In this document: positions 38,447-47,708 of the stretch, one piece after another
How the letters are laid out: the number at the start of each line of letters is the position of its first letter
Position numbering within the stretch: position 1 is the stretch's first letter
Assembly (NCBI RefSeq): GCF_004118675.1
Contig: NZ_SDHZ01000001.1
Span: 2,914,001 to 2,978,000, forward strand
Length of the DNA: 64,000 bases
Direction of reading: 5' to 3'
From: Filimonas effusa
GTDB lineage: Bacteria > Bacteroidota > Bacteroidia > Chitinophagales > Chitinophagaceae
The notes under the pieces: model-generated
Seen by the model: the letters and a program-made list of their open reading frames with translations, nothing else
The model's database searches: none
What the model was told of the DNA's origin: nothing
Position numbers and translations under genes: made by a program

Positions 38447-38474
38447 TTATTCTGCCCGATTCCCAAGATAAAAA

Positions 38475-38529
38475 CTGATAGTGAACTCCGCATACCGCAG
38501 CTGAATGGCCCCGGGGAGTTTACTATCAG
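38475..38529 (+). repeat. 15-base inverted repeat after the carboxylase gene
   Basis: CTGATAGTGAACTCC (38475-38489) pairs with 38515-38529 with a single G-U pair on the plus strand, around a 25-base loop. There is no U-tract behind it, so it is more likely an mRNA 3' end stabiliser or Rho-dependent end than an intrinsic terminator. Confidence 0.6.
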
Positions 38530-38710
38530 CAACTGGCTATGCTCTATGGTAAAAAAGGGCCATGAATGAACCTTCCAGGATACCTGAACTATTCCCCGGA
38601 ATCTTTGCAGAATTACAGCACGGCATTATCGCACAATCGCCTGCCTGAAATGTTTAGCCTTCAATATTCACACGGAATACGTTTAATTTGCACGCTAAAC
38701 CAGGATGTAA

Positions 38711-39190
38711 ATGTCAGAAGGGCATCAATTAGTTATTTATACAGATGGGGCTTCCCGGGGCAATCCGGGACCAGGCGGATACGGTGCCATACTCATGTGG
38801 GGCGAAAAAAGAAAGGAACTGTCAGCAGGCTACCGCCTGACAACCAATAACCGTATGGAACTCCTGGCGGTTATCGTTGCGCTCGAATCATTAACCAGGC
38901 AGAATATTCCACTCACCATCTTCACCGATAGCCAGTACGTAGTAAACAGTATCGAAAAGAAATGGGTAGACGGCTGGATCAAAAACGATTTCAAAGGCGG
39001 TAAAAAAAATAAGGATCTCTGGATACGCTATTACAAACTGGCAAAAAACTTTTCCATCCGCCTAAAATGGGTAAAAGGTCACGCCGACAATCCATTCAAT
39101 AACCGCTGCGATGTCCTGGCTACCCAGGCAGCAGATAAGGGACCATTGCTTATCGACGAAGGATATGAAAGGGAAATAGCACTCAAATAG
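38711..39190 (+). CDS. rnhA: Ribonuclease HI
   Basis: A 159-residue enzyme that degrades RNA in RNA-DNA hybrids. YTDGASRGNPGPGGYGAIL (first catalytic aspartate), NNRMELLAVI (glutamate), TDSQYVVNSI (second aspartate) and KGHADNPFNNRCD (histidine and last aspartate) are all present and correctly spaced; the basic-protrusion segment KKWVDGWIKNDFKGGKKNKD is also typical. No anomalies. Confidence 0.96.
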   Translation: MSEGHQLVIYTDGASRGNPGPGGYGAILMWGEKRKELSAGYRLTTNNRMELLAVIVALESLTRQNIPLTIFTDSQYVVNSIEKKWVDGWIKNDFKGGKKNKDLWIRYYKLAKNFSIRLKWVKGHADNPFNNRCDVLATQAADKGPLLIDEGYEREIALK

Positions 39191-39433
39191 TTTTTTTCTT
39201 TATACCTCTTATTAGCACATTCATTTTCAGGCAGTTTAGCCTGAAAATTTTTTTACTCTTTCTACCCCACTAAAATTGTAGAGTTAATAAATTGTAATAA
39301 ATTTGCTATATTGTAACCAATACTAACTGCTTACTTGCCTGCCATTACTAGAATGTAATTTGCTCCTCGTGGAAGTCACCAGCCAGCATCGTTTGAAAAA
39401 TACCGGTTTTTATTATGGTTTAAAAGAACTGTT

Positions 39434-40336
39434 ATGAGCATTAAAAACACGGATTACTATTCCATGCCGTCATTGGCGCATCCTGACGACTGGAAGGCTT
39501 ATGAGAGAAATGCGGGTTTATTTAATAACCGGCATGTGAGTAAATCATTTCCTGGTAGCAAATTGTTACGTCATTGGAAATGGTTTGTAGGTGTAGGCGT
39601 TGTAGCCTCCGTATCATCAGCAGGATATTATTTCCGCGGTGAGATCTATAACAAGATGAACCCTGTTGTAATGCAGGAAGCCAGCACCAACACCGGGCAG
39701 CGCAAATACATCCAGCTGTCCGATGGCAGCGAGGTATGGTTAAGTCCCCAAAGTACTTTACACTACCCCGAGATCTTTAACCGCGAGGTAAGGGAAGTGA
39801 CTATTGAGGGCGAAGCTTTCTTCCGCATCAAAGAGAATCCCGAACACGCTTTTATTGTACATAGCAGCCAGGTGAACGTTAAAGCGCCCGGCAGCAGCTT
39901 TAACATACAAGCCTACAGCAATCAACCTTATACCGCCGTCACCTCAGTCAGCGGATCGGCCACGGTTGCAGTAAAAGATACGCAGCTAGATGCAGAGCCT
40001 GCCATCATCAAGCCCAATCAGTGCGCAATATATGTAAACGACTACCAGAAGATAGTTACCAACAACTACTCCAATGCCGATGCACATATGCAGGCAAGAC
40101 GTAATGGTCACTATGAGTTCTGGGGTATGCCCGTTTCAGAAGTGATTAAGGAAGTTCAAAGGCAGCGCCCCGTAAGTGTAACACTGGAAGGCAACTACAG
40201 CGATGCCAAATTTTATGGCGAATTCAGAGCACAGGAACCAATAGAAAAGATCCTGAAACGGATCAGCGATGGCGTCAGCGGCAAGCTGATTGCCGAAGGA
40301 GACGCCTGGGTTATCAAAGTCAAAGACGGCAAATAA
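39434..40336 (+). CDS. FecR-family anti-sigma factor, orphan
   Basis: A 300-residue protein with a short cytoplasmic part, one transmembrane helix (WFVGVGVVASVSSAGYYF, about residues 48-65) and the periplasmic FecR domain (RKYIQLSDGSEVWLSPQSTLHYP, then VTIEGEAFFRIKENPEH). The C-terminal part is the DUF4974 secretin-like domain. FecR proteins receive a signal from an outer-membrane receptor and control an ECF sigma factor. No sigma gene or TonB receptor flanks it; the usual N-terminal anti-sigma segment is unusually short. It is followed by an intrinsic terminator. Confidence 0.88.
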   Translation: MSIKNTDYYSMPSLAHPDDWKAYERNAGLFNNRHVSKSFPGSKLLRHWKWFVGVGVVASVSSAGYYFRGEIYNKMNPVVMQEASTNTGQRKYIQLSDGSEVWLSPQSTLHYPEIFNREVREVTIEGEAFFRIKENPEHAFIVHSSQVNVKAPGSSFNIQAYSNQPYTAVTSVSGSATVAVKDTQLDAEPAIIKPNQCAIYVNDYQKIVTNNYSNADAHMQARRNGHYEFWGMPVSEVIKEVQRQRPVSVTLEGNYSDAKFYGEFRAQEPIEKILKRISDGVSGKLIAEGDAWVIKVKDGK

Positions 40337-40453
40337 ATAGCAGCAGCTGAAGAACAGCAGCCCTTGGAACATTTGTGAAAACGACAACATGTATGGAAGC
40401 GCTTGATAAAATGTTCTGAATTACAACATTTGGTTTTCAATTTGAGTTTATAG

Positions 40454-40488
40454 AAAGAAAGGCGTCCCCCCGGGGCGTCTTTCTTTTT
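40454..40488 (+). terminator. Terminator after the FecR gene
   Basis: AAAGAAAGGCG-tccc and its complement GGGGCGTC-TTTCTTT form a long GC-rich stem that ends in TTTTTAT. Confidence 0.85.
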
Positions 40489-40599
40489 ATCCGGCACAGC
40501 CACCTGCAACAACAACTGTTTCATTTTTCAGCAGCCCGCAGGCCACCAGAGAAATGGCAGGCAAACCAAACAAATACGCAAACATTCAATGATGCCCAT

Positions 40600-40628
40600 A
40601 AAAAAAGAACTATGTAGACACATAGTTC
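40600..40628 (-). terminator. Terminator of the tRNA-Cys gene
   Basis: On the minus strand GAACTATGT-GTCT-ACATAGTTC is followed by TTTTTTTA, 34 bases after the tRNA 3' end. Confidence 0.85.
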
Positions 40629-40661
40629 CTCTTCGATTGCTTGCCATACAAAAAATGTCAG

Positions 40662-40732
40662 CAGTTACGACTGGATTCGAACCAGTGTAGAAGGTTGTGC
40701 AAACCTTAGCCTCGCCTCTCGGCCACGTAACT
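40662..40732 (-). tRNA. Atypical tRNA-Cys (anticodon GCA)
   Basis: A 71-base cloverleaf on the minus strand with perfect acceptor (AGTTACG / CGTAACT), anticodon (AAGGT / ACCTT) and T (ACTGG / CCAGT) stems. The loop TTGCACA places GCA at 34-36. Three features are unusual for tRNA-Cys: the first pair is A-U, the discriminator is G rather than U, and position 37 is C. It has its own terminator, which argues for expression. It may be a divergent second Cys tRNA. Confidence 0.8.
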
Positions 40733-40823
40733 CGTATGTAAAAAAGCTGCGAATATTTATAGTACCGCCAGAATGATGCGGTAAGTGCAACATCAATGAT
40801 AACACCTTATAACGCTATAACTA

Positions 40824-41162
40824 CTACCTCAACTTCAGACAGATCTTGAAAGGTTCCGATGGATCACGTACTTCAATTTTCTCTGTTTGAAAATCGGGAT
40901 GCTGTACCACTATCACCGCAGGCAAAGCCTGTGAGGTAGTAAGACTAAAACTGCCATCAACAGCCGACAAGGTTTCTTCTTCACCGGAAACAGCTACGAT
41001 ATAAGCTTTGGCTATAGGGGTGTTAGCGCCATCCTTTGTGATCACGCCTTTTATCTTGTAGGAACTAAGGCGTGAATGCACGGAGGCTAGCGCCACCATT
41101 GTGCCTATTGCTATGAAAGATATCATGGTTAAAACCAAACGCCTCCGGTACCTGTTATTCAT
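40824..41162 (-). CDS. Membrane-anchored carboxypeptidase-regulatory-like domain protein
   Basis: A 112-residue protein with an N-terminal membrane helix (RLVLTMISFIAIGTMVALA) after a basic start, then one beta-sandwich domain: IKGVITKDGANTPIAKAYI, a DGSFSL turn and a closing VIVVQHPDFQ. This is the fold that is usually fused to the front of TonB-dependent receptors; here it stands alone. The start at 41162 (MNNRYRRR) is preferred to an ATG 14 codons earlier. Its role is unknown. Confidence 0.72.
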   Translation of the reverse strand: MNNRYRRRLVLTMISFIAIGTMVALASVHSRLSSYKIKGVITKDGANTPIAKAYIVAVSGEEETLSAVDGSFSLTTSQALPAVIVVQHPDFQTEKIEVRDPSEPFKICLKLR

Positions 41163-41202
41163 ATCATTTCGTTTGACAATACAAATATAGGAGAGAAAAG
41201 AC

Positions 41203-41229
41203 AAAAGTCCACCTTTTCAGTGGACTTTT
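41203..41229 (-). terminator. Terminator of the gene at 41310-41873
   Basis: AAAAGTCCAC / GTGGACTTTT with a 7-base loop; A and T runs on both sides make it bidirectional. Confidence 0.8.
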
Positions 41230-41309
41230 ATTTTTATGCAAATGCACTGCCTTTTGTAATGGGCTATTACCTGTTTTTTTCGGGAAGCGCTTTAAACTGT
41301 TGCCGGCTG

Positions 41310-41873
41310 TTAGCGATGGAACAGTTTACTGATACCGAAGCCAATAAGCCAGGTATCGTAGCTCTTTTTCATATCATAAGTTGCAGATACGCCTATCTCC
41401 CATGATTTATTGATGGGCCAGGAAAGTTCAGTACCTACTCTGTACACCATAAAGTTTTCGCCTTTCGCAAATTCACCTCCAACCCCACCGAGGAACAATA
41501 TATGTTTCCAGGGCTTATAAAGCAGTACAGGAACGGAGGCAACAGGATAAGATCTTTCCAGCACCTCTTCTTCTTTATCGTTTCGTTCAGTAGCTACGCT
41601 GAAGTTTTCAAGCAGCATATCGTTATGCAAACCTATTGCCCAATGATTACTGAACCAATAGTCGTAGTCAAGCGCCCATGAAGCAACGGTAATGCCGGTG
41701 AGTCCGCTTTCATTTTTCAGACCTTCTTTTATATGAGAATGACTGATAGACAAGGTTAAGCGATGGCAGTTTTTCAGTGATTCTTCTGTTTCAGTTGCGG
41801 AGCTGCCTTCCTGGGCATATACTACACCGCTACAGATGATAGCAGTTATTACTAATAAAATTTTCGAACACAT
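41310..41873 (-). CDS. Predicted small outer-membrane beta-barrel protein
   Basis: A 187-residue exported protein with a signal peptide ending VVYAQ. The mature part alternates hydrophobic and polar residues in strands such as HRLTLSISHSHIK, WALDYDYWFSNHWAIGLH, HILFLGGVGGEFA and TELSWPINKSWEIGVSATYD, and ends in an aromatic-containing strand; this is the pattern of an 8-stranded barrel. No family is recognised. A terminator follows 81 bases later. Confidence 0.65.
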   Translation of the reverse strand: MCSKILLVITAIICSGVVYAQEGSSATETEESLKNCHRLTLSISHSHIKEGLKNESGLTGITVASWALDYDYWFSNHWAIGLHNDMLLENFSVATERNDKEEEVLERSYPVASVPVLLYKPWKHILFLGGVGGEFAKGENFMVYRVGTELSWPINKSWEIGVSATYDMKKSYDTWLIGFGISKLFHR

Positions 41874-42580
41874 AATTTGGTAGTTAAATGTAAATGCGGC
41901 CCTTACGGGGCGTGTAGTGCAAAGGGAGCCGGCTCATTGGCCGGAGCGTTTACTTCAACACAGTCGCGATCGGAAATATCCCGGCAATGAAAGCGGGAAT
42001 TGCGCTATAAGCCAGGCAAGGAAACCAGGCGATAGATGCTTCACCGTTATGCAGATTAATGGTAATGAAATGAATAGCCCTATCAAAAAACAGTCGCTGC
42101 AGATTCGTGTGTATTTGACGCCGCAAAGGTATCCGGGCAATATTTTATTTTTTATGATAAATACTAGGTTCGCAACATTTTTTTTATTGTATATTAAAGC
42201 GCCTGCGCGAATAAGGGATTGTGTTCCCGGTTGCCGGTTTTACTCCGGCATAAAGTATTCATCACACTACCACTCTACAGGAAAACACCGTACAAATTTA
42301 TCACCTGCTCACAAACAAGGATGGCAATATAACAACCGGGTTAGCTATTCAGAAACAGGAAGGAGACAATGTCTGTTTCCGGGGCCATAAACAGGCATCC
42401 CGCTTACTACTATAAGGACAACAAAAAAGCGCCCCGTTTTACTGTAATGCCTCCCTGCAACACGAATAAAAACGCGGGACCGCCAGCCCACCAGATCAAC
42501 ATGCGTTTATCAGAATGGTGGCACCCTACAAGAATTATTCAGCCTATCGCCAAAATACCAGTAAAAATATCCGTCAAAAT
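41874..42580. other. 700-base stretch without a gene
   Basis: The reading frames here have atypical composition and no recognisable domain. The only supported element is the tRNA-Ala promoter at its right end. Confidence 0.6.
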
Positions 42581-42612
42581 TTTGTGGATATCAGTCTATT
42601 CCAATACTTTTG
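42581..42612 (+). promoter_or_regulatory. Promoter of tRNA-Ala
   Basis: TTTG (42581-42584), a 20-base spacer and TACTTTTG (42605-42612), which matches TAnnTTTG fully. The tRNA starts 12 bases later. Confidence 0.7.
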
Positions 42613-42623
42613 CGCTCCACTCA

Positions 42624-42698
<75 letters not shown>

Positions 42699-42705
42699 AA
42701 GCTTT

Positions 42706-42724
42706 AGCCCCGCAAGGGGCTTTT
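42706..42724 (+). terminator. Terminator of tRNA-Ala
   Basis: AGCCCC-GCAA-GGGGCT followed by TTTG, with a further T run shortly after. Confidence 0.7.
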
Positions 42725-42762
42725 GTATTTTTAGCCTTGGATCTTCTTGACAGGTAGGCCGT

Positions 42763-44697
42763 TTATTTCATGCTGGCCTTACCTGCATATGCTTCAGCAA
42801 GATTTCCTTTTAACAGGCGATTACTTTTATTGAACTGCAGTCCTTTTTCACCCGCCGCTATAGCCTTATCATATTGTTGTAACCTGTTATAGGCTGCACA
42901 TATGTTCACATAGGCCAGATCATAACCAGGACGCAATACAAGAGCCTTTTGAGCAGCCTCGATGCATTTTAGGTAATCTCCCCCATTATAGTAATTAAGA
43001 CTGGCATTGATCAGCGATTCCGGGGTATCGGCGCCCGAATCACTATTGGCTCCCTGCGCTTTGCGGGCGGCATCATTCTGGATGCGGAGCTGCTGGAGAT
43101 CTTCCAGGCCAGGACTTATTGCCAAACCTTTGGCAATAAGCGCATCAGCTTCACTAAACCTGTTCCTGCTCGTGAGGAACTTGGCATAGAAGGAATAATT
43201 TGCAGGAGTATGCGGATCCATAGCAAGCGCCCTGGAGAAGTTTGCTTCAGCTTCGTCAGGTTTGCCTGTATATTGCTTTAAAATGCCCAGATTGGTATAA
43301 GGTAGTGGATAGGCCGGCCATAACTGCGTTGTTTTAATAAAACAGGACTCCGCACCATTGAAATCGGCTTTGGCCATGAGCGCAACACCATAGTTCATCC
43401 AGGCCCTGCCGTTTCCCGCTGCTTTTATAGTGGCTTCTTTCCAGAGCGAGATATCCGAATCCCATACCTGGTTGCGCTGCCAGGTACCCCAGGCATTTGC
43501 TGCCAGGAAAAATACTGCAACAACTACCACCAGCTTCCTGCGGCCGGCATTTTCATCTGCAAAGAAAGAAGTGAGCATATTACGGATGAACACCGCCATT
43601 GCGATAAACAAACCAATATAAGGAAAGAAGGTGCGGTGATCATTTAAGACCTCTGCCAGCGGCATCAGGCTGGTAGGCGCCAGGGCCAGCAGAAACCAGG
43701 CGATACCGAACGCAATTGGGCGGGTCGACTGTCTGCGGGAAGTAATAACTATCAGGAAAACCAGCAAGGCTATGAATAGCAATCCCGTTAAAACTCTGTA
43801 ATCAGTATAAGAACCCACTACTTTCCAATCGGTATCAACAACAAGTCCAACAGGCAGGATAAAGTTGCAGCAGTAATGGAAGATAACAAAAGGCTGTGTG
43901 AGAATGTATTTCCATAGATCGGTTCCGCCAGGCCGCCACGTTTGCGGTGTAAGCACTTTCAGAATGATGAGGAAAAAGATGGTAATAACGGCAACAGGGA
44001 AAAGTATCGACTTAATGATCTCCGTTACTTTTCTCCATTGCTTCCAACAGTTGGTGAGAGAAAGGTTTTCTTCAAAGAAAAATTTATAAAGGAAAAACAA
44101 TGGCACGAACATCACCGTTTGTTCTTTTACCAGCAGCCCCAACAACACAGGTAATACATACAGGTAAGATTTACGCCAGGCCGGGTGATAAATGTAAAGT
44201 ACAAAAGCAGCTACTATAAAGAAAGCCGAGAGAAGATCAGAACGTGCTATGATATAATTGACCGTTTCGGCATTGGCAGGGTGTAAAAGAAACCACGCTG
44301 TCACAAAAAGCGCCACTCCCCTGCTCCAATTGCCTGGCAGGCTTTGTTGCAGGAAATAAAGAAAAAGCATGTAACACAGAAAACCCAGCGAAAGAAAGAT
44401 GACAAAGCTGGTAACGTGAAACATAAAGGGCTGCGGCGTGGCACTGCCACCAAGGAAGAAATCAATAGCCAGCGTTGTAACGAGCAGCGGCCTGTACGAT
44501 TGATTGGAAGGCAAAGTGCTCATTGTAGTCCCATCGGAAAAGAAGCCAGGGATGTTTTTGAGGCTCCTGATATTCAGGTTATTTTCGATGGTGTGGCTAT
44601 CATCGAAATGAAAACTGTTGTCAAAATGATTGACATAGGTAACAAATGTAACGATAGCTATAAGCAGTAAATAAAGGAAAGCAGACTTCGGTTTCAT
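42763..44697 (-). CDS. TMTC-like membrane protein with C-terminal TPR repeats
   Basis: A protein of about 644 residues. The N-terminal 420 residues contain about ten hydrophobic helices; the first loop carries NHFDNSFHFDDSHTI, a D-D motif like that of O-mannosyltransferases, and the second WFLLHPANAETVNYIIARSD. This layout followed by tetratricopeptide repeats (SCFIKTTQLWPAYPLPYTNLG, ANFSRALAMDPHTPANYSFY and others) is that of the TMTC/C-mannosyl-like group. It would glycosylate exported proteins, though the sugar and target are unknown. The start at MKPKSAF (44697) removes an overlap with the next gene. Confidence 0.82.
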   Translation of the reverse strand: MKPKSAFLYLLLIAIVTFVTYVNHFDNSFHFDDSHTIENNLNIRSLKNIPGFFSDGTTMSTLPSNQSYRPLLVTTLAIDFFLGGSATPQPFMFHVTSFVIFLSLGFLCYMLFLYFLQQSLPGNWSRGVALFVTAWFLLHPANAETVNYIIARSDLLSAFFIVAAFVLYIYHPAWRKSYLYVLPVLLGLLVKEQTVMFVPLFFLYKFFFEENLSLTNCWKQWRKVTEIIKSILFPVAVITIFFLIILKVLTPQTWRPGGTDLWKYILTQPFVIFHYCCNFILPVGLVVDTDWKVVGSYTDYRVLTGLLFIALLVFLIVITSRRQSTRPIAFGIAWFLLALAPTSLMPLAEVLNDHRTFFPYIGLFIAMAVFIRNMLTSFFADENAGRRKLVVVVAVFFLAANAWGTWQRNQVWDSDISLWKEATIKAAGNGRAWMNYGVALMAKADFNGAESCFIKTTQLWPAYPLPYTNLGILKQYTGKPDEAEANFSRALAMDPHTPANYSFYAKFLTSRNRFSEADALIAKGLAISPGLEDLQQLRIQNDAARKAQGANSDSGADTPESLINASLNYYNGGDYLKCIEAAQKALVLRPGYDLAYVNICAAYNRLQQYDKAIAAGEKGLQFNKSNRLLKGNLAEAYAGKASMK

Positions 44698-44743
44698 GAC
44701 AACTAATGTACTGAAACCGTGAGAAAAAACGAAAAGAACCGTT

Positions 44744-45631
44744 TTAAGCAATTTTCACGGATGTCATTGTCAAAGATCCGGCGATCACCTCATCGTTGAA
44801 AAAGCTTGCCTGCTCGTTCTTATCCTGGAGCGCCAGGGTGTATAGCAATGGCAGGAAATGCTCTGGCGTAGGAATAGAAAGATCAAATTCTTTGCCCAGC
44901 GACTTGAATTGAATGAGTGATTGATGGTCGCTTTCAAGAATAAGCTTTTTCATTTTTTCGCGCGCAGTAAGCGCCCAATCGTATCCAAAGCCCGGTGTTT
45001 CCATTTTATCCCAGGCAGCCATGCGCAGGTTATGAACCATGTTACCGCTGCCAACCACAAGTACTCCCTTTTCGCGGAGGGGAGCCAGTTGTTTCGCCAG
45101 TTCATAGTGGTACAATGCGGGCTGTGTATAATCGAGGCTCAATTGTATAACGGGAATATCAGCACTGGGATAGAGGTGCTTTACAACACTCCAGCAGCCA
45201 TGATCAAGTCCCCAGTGACTGTCATCAAGGCCTATCTCCGTTTTAGTGACAATATTTTTGGTTTGTTGTGCCAGTTCAGGACTCCCTGGTGCGGGATATT
45301 GCACGTCGAACAAGGCTTTGGGAAAACCACCAAAGTCATGAATGGTCTTTGGTTTTTCCATAGCAGTTACAAAGCTGCCCCTTGTTTCCCAGTGGGCTGA
45401 AATACACAGGATAGCTGATGGCCTGGGTATCTCTTTACTGATATCTCTAAAGCCTGTAACAAAGCTGTTTTCTTCAATTGCGTTCATGGGGTTGCCATGC
45501 CCCAGGAACAGCACCGGCATTTTTTCTGTATGTGACAGGTGGGCCGTCATGTTGCCCAGTTCTTTTAATTTCATAGCAGATCCTGTTAAAGGCAATAAAG
45601 CCATTGATTGTAAAAACTTCTTTCTATCCAT
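44744..45631 (-). CDS. ygiD: 4,5-DOPA-extradiol-dioxygenase-like protein (YgiD family)
   Basis: A 295-residue member of the class III extradiol dioxygenases. LFLGHGNPMNAIEEN, CISAHWETRGSF and DSHWGLDHGCWSVVKHLYP contain the conserved zinc/iron-site histidines, and VVGSGNMVHNLR is typical as well. The N-terminal 30 residues resemble a Tat/Sec-like signal (RKKFLQSMALLPLTGSA), unusual for the family and suggesting export. It opens the ring of catechols such as DOPA in plants; bacterial substrates are not settled. An AraC regulator lies upstream on the same strand. Confidence 0.9.
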   Translation of the reverse strand: MDRKKFLQSMALLPLTGSAMKLKELGNMTAHLSHTEKMPVLFLGHGNPMNAIEENSFVTGFRDISKEIPRPSAILCISAHWETRGSFVTAMEKPKTIHDFGGFPKALFDVQYPAPGSPELAQQTKNIVTKTEIGLDDSHWGLDHGCWSVVKHLYPSADIPVIQLSLDYTQPALYHYELAKQLAPLREKGVLVVGSGNMVHNLRMAAWDKMETPGFGYDWALTAREKMKKLILESDHQSLIQFKSLGKEFDLSIPTPEHFLPLLYTLALQDKNEQASFFNDEVIAGSLTMTSVKIA

Positions 45632-45852
45632 ATTCCTGCTTTAATAGCCCTCTTATTTTGATGATAACGTCTACGTTCAGCAGCCTCTTACAGTAATAAA
45701 GCACCGGGGCACAGCTTCCGGCTACCTACAAACCGGAACTCGCCACTTTAAAGGCGTTAAAACAACAACATGGCATCCATTTCTTTCACCATATAAAGGT
45801 CGGATACAAACTACCTGGAAGCGTAACAGTTTTGAGAAGAAGGGTTGTAAAA

Positions 45853-46683
45853 TCAGGAAACCAGTTTTCGCATCTCATTCCTGAAGTCAGAAGGCGTTTG
45901 ACCTGCTTTTTTGCGAAACACATTTGTGAAATAAGACTTTTCGTTGTAACCTAATTCAAAACCTATCTCGGAGATGGTTTTATCGGTGGTTATAAGAAGG
46001 TTTTTGGCTTCAATGAGCTTTCGCGTTTCAATGATTTCCGAAACACTTTGCTGGAGTATATTCTGGCAAATAAGATTAAGATTGCGGCTGCTCATAAATA
46101 GCTTTTCGGCATAGAACTCCACCCCTTCCGGACGGCGGAAATTCTCCTCAAGGATCTGTAGGAAGTTTTTAAATGTAACGCTTTGTGTTTTCCGGTTACC
46201 GGCTTCAGGCAGCTGCATCTTCTTGCTTTCTGATTCAATCATAACAAACAAGGTGCTGAGCAACTGGCGAACAACGGCAAGGTCAGCACCTGGCTGCTGC
46301 ATTTCCCCGAACATCATTTTGCAAAGCTGTACCAGACGACGAAAGCCGTTGTTGTTACGGAAAGAGAGGTTGGCACTCTCATGATAAAAAGAATAAAGCT
46401 GGAAGATGGTTTCGGGAATGAATTCGCTCTTAAAACGAATCACCCACATATTACACTTTCCGTTACGGGTCTGGGGTTTGGCGCGGTGTACCTTTCCCTG
46501 TGTCACAAAACTTACAAGGGGCGCCGGTATTGTTTTGGAGCCGAAATCTATAAAGTGCTCAAGCTGACCGGAGACGCCAATGATCAGTTCTTCATAGTCG
46601 TGCCGATGCGGATTATTGGGAGCTGTTTCAATTTCTTTTACTGCCGCCGCATCGAGATTAAATATCTTAAACAATTCATTCAC
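45853..46683 (-). CDS. AraC-family transcriptional regulator
   Basis: A 276-residue regulator with an N-terminal cupin-like sensing domain (PHRHDYEELIIGVSGQLEHF) and a C-terminal double helix-turn-helix (about residues 175-272) that includes IIETRKLIEAKNLL and ISEIGFELGYNEKSYFTNVFRK. It stands 222 bases upstream of the dioxygenase gene on the same strand and may control it, an inference from proximity alone. Confidence 0.92.
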   Translation of the reverse strand: MNELFKIFNLDAAAVKEIETAPNNPHRHDYEELIIGVSGQLEHFIDFGSKTIPAPLVSFVTQGKVHRAKPQTRNGKCNMWVIRFKSEFIPETIFQLYSFYHESANLSFRNNNGFRRLVQLCKMMFGEMQQPGADLAVVRQLLSTLFVMIESESKKMQLPEAGNRKTQSVTFKNFLQILEENFRRPEGVEFYAEKLFMSSRNLNLICQNILQQSVSEIIETRKLIEAKNLLITTDKTISEIGFELGYNEKSYFTNVFRKKAGQTPSDFRNEMRKLVS

Positions 46684-46721
46684 CAGCTAAAGCTATAATG
46701 TGCTCAAAGCTACAATAAAGC

Positions 46722-47126
46722 CTAGAATGTTTTGAAAGCATCTTCTTCATCGTCGAGAGCCAGTTTAAGCGCTGCCGCGGAAAGGGTTATTTCACGGAAC
46801 CCGAGGAAGAGGGCTATCATCATGAACACCATCCCAAACCAGAATGTGTATTGGGCAATATAACTTTCACCGATAAACAGGAGAAAGATACTGCAGATGC
46901 AAAGGAAGAAACTGCCCGTACCAAATGCCTGCATATTACGGATAAGGTGTAGCCTTTTACGGAGGTTTTCAATCTGCTCTATGATATGCGCAGACTTGTT
47001 TTCTTCATACTGCTTTTTTAATACGCGCGAGCGCAGTCCCAGCCGAAGGAACTTTTCGGTATATGCCAGCAGGATAAGTGACAACGCAGGAAAAAGCAAA
47101 ATGGGAGTAGTGATGGTTATTTCCAT
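46722..47126 (-). CDS. DUF2721 membrane protein, copy 2
   Basis: A 134-residue protein with three hydrophobic helices. TTPILLFPALSLILLAYTEKFL and IEQIENLRKRLHLIRNMQAF are the DUF2721 signatures. It is a tandem paralogue of the next gene upstream (3-base gap), with nearly the same helix layout. The function of the family is unknown. Confidence 0.85.
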   Translation of the reverse strand: MEITITTPILLFPALSLILLAYTEKFLRLGLRSRVLKKQYEENKSAHIIEQIENLRKRLHLIRNMQAFGTGSFFLCICSIFLLFIGESYIAQYTFWFGMVFMMIALFLGFREITLSAAALKLALDDEEDAFKTF

Positions 47127-47129
47127 AAC

Positions 47130-47546
47130 TTATTTTTTTGCTTTGTCGCCAAGAATGATCTCTTCGAGGTCACTGAGTTCTATTTCGAGCGCATGTACGG
47201 ATATCTGTGTTTCCCAGAACGATAACACCAGGGAGATCATGAGTAACAGGAGGCTGGCGCCAAATGCATATTTTGCAATAAGCATCTCTTCGTTGTACAG
47301 CAGCCACATCGACAATACGCAGATCAGGAATCCCATGATAGCACAGGCCTGCATGTTCCTGACAAGTATGATACGTTTACGCAGGTTGGAAATTTGCCCC
47401 AGGAGATTGGGATTACGGTTCTGGGCATATTGACTTTTAAGGCTGCGGATAAGATTGGCGAGCGCCAGGAACCTGTTTGTGTAAGCCAGCAGCAGCAGGG
47501 ATATTGCCGGGAATAACAGGGCCGGGGTAGTGAGCGATAATTCCAT
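47130..47546 (-). CDS. DUF2721 membrane protein, copy 1
   Basis: A 138-residue protein with three hydrophobic helices. TTPALLFPAISLLLLAYTNRF and ISNLRKRIILVRNMQA parallel the copy downstream, so the pair arose by tandem duplication and may form a hetero-oligomer. They are presumably co-transcribed, since the gap is 3 bases. Confidence 0.85.
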   Translation of the reverse strand: MELSLTTPALLFPAISLLLLAYTNRFLALANLIRSLKSQYAQNRNPNLLGQISNLRKRIILVRNMQACAIMGFLICVLSMWLLYNEEMLIAKYAFGASLLLLMISLVLSFWETQISVHALEIELSDLEEIILGDKAKK

Positions 47547-47623
47547 TTCAGTAAAGTCTTCGTTTAATTACAATATTAATAAATGTACCCGTCCGGATAT
47601 AGTGATTTTGGTCATTGGGCTAA

Positions 47624-47658
47624 AAATGAAAATCCCGGTTACAGAAAGCAACCGGGAT
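47624..47658 (-). terminator. Terminator of the citrate synthase gene
   Basis: On the minus strand ATCCCGGTT pairs with AACCGGGAT across a 9-base loop and is followed by TTTCATTTTT. Confidence 0.85.
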
Positions 47659-47708
47659 CGTATCTATAAGTATATGAGCCTGTATTAACGGGATGTATTC
47701 CCGTACGT

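Noticed and set aside
44344-44670. Plus-strand reading frame over the TMTC-like gene
   Set aside because: It is antisense to the helices of a supported membrane protein.
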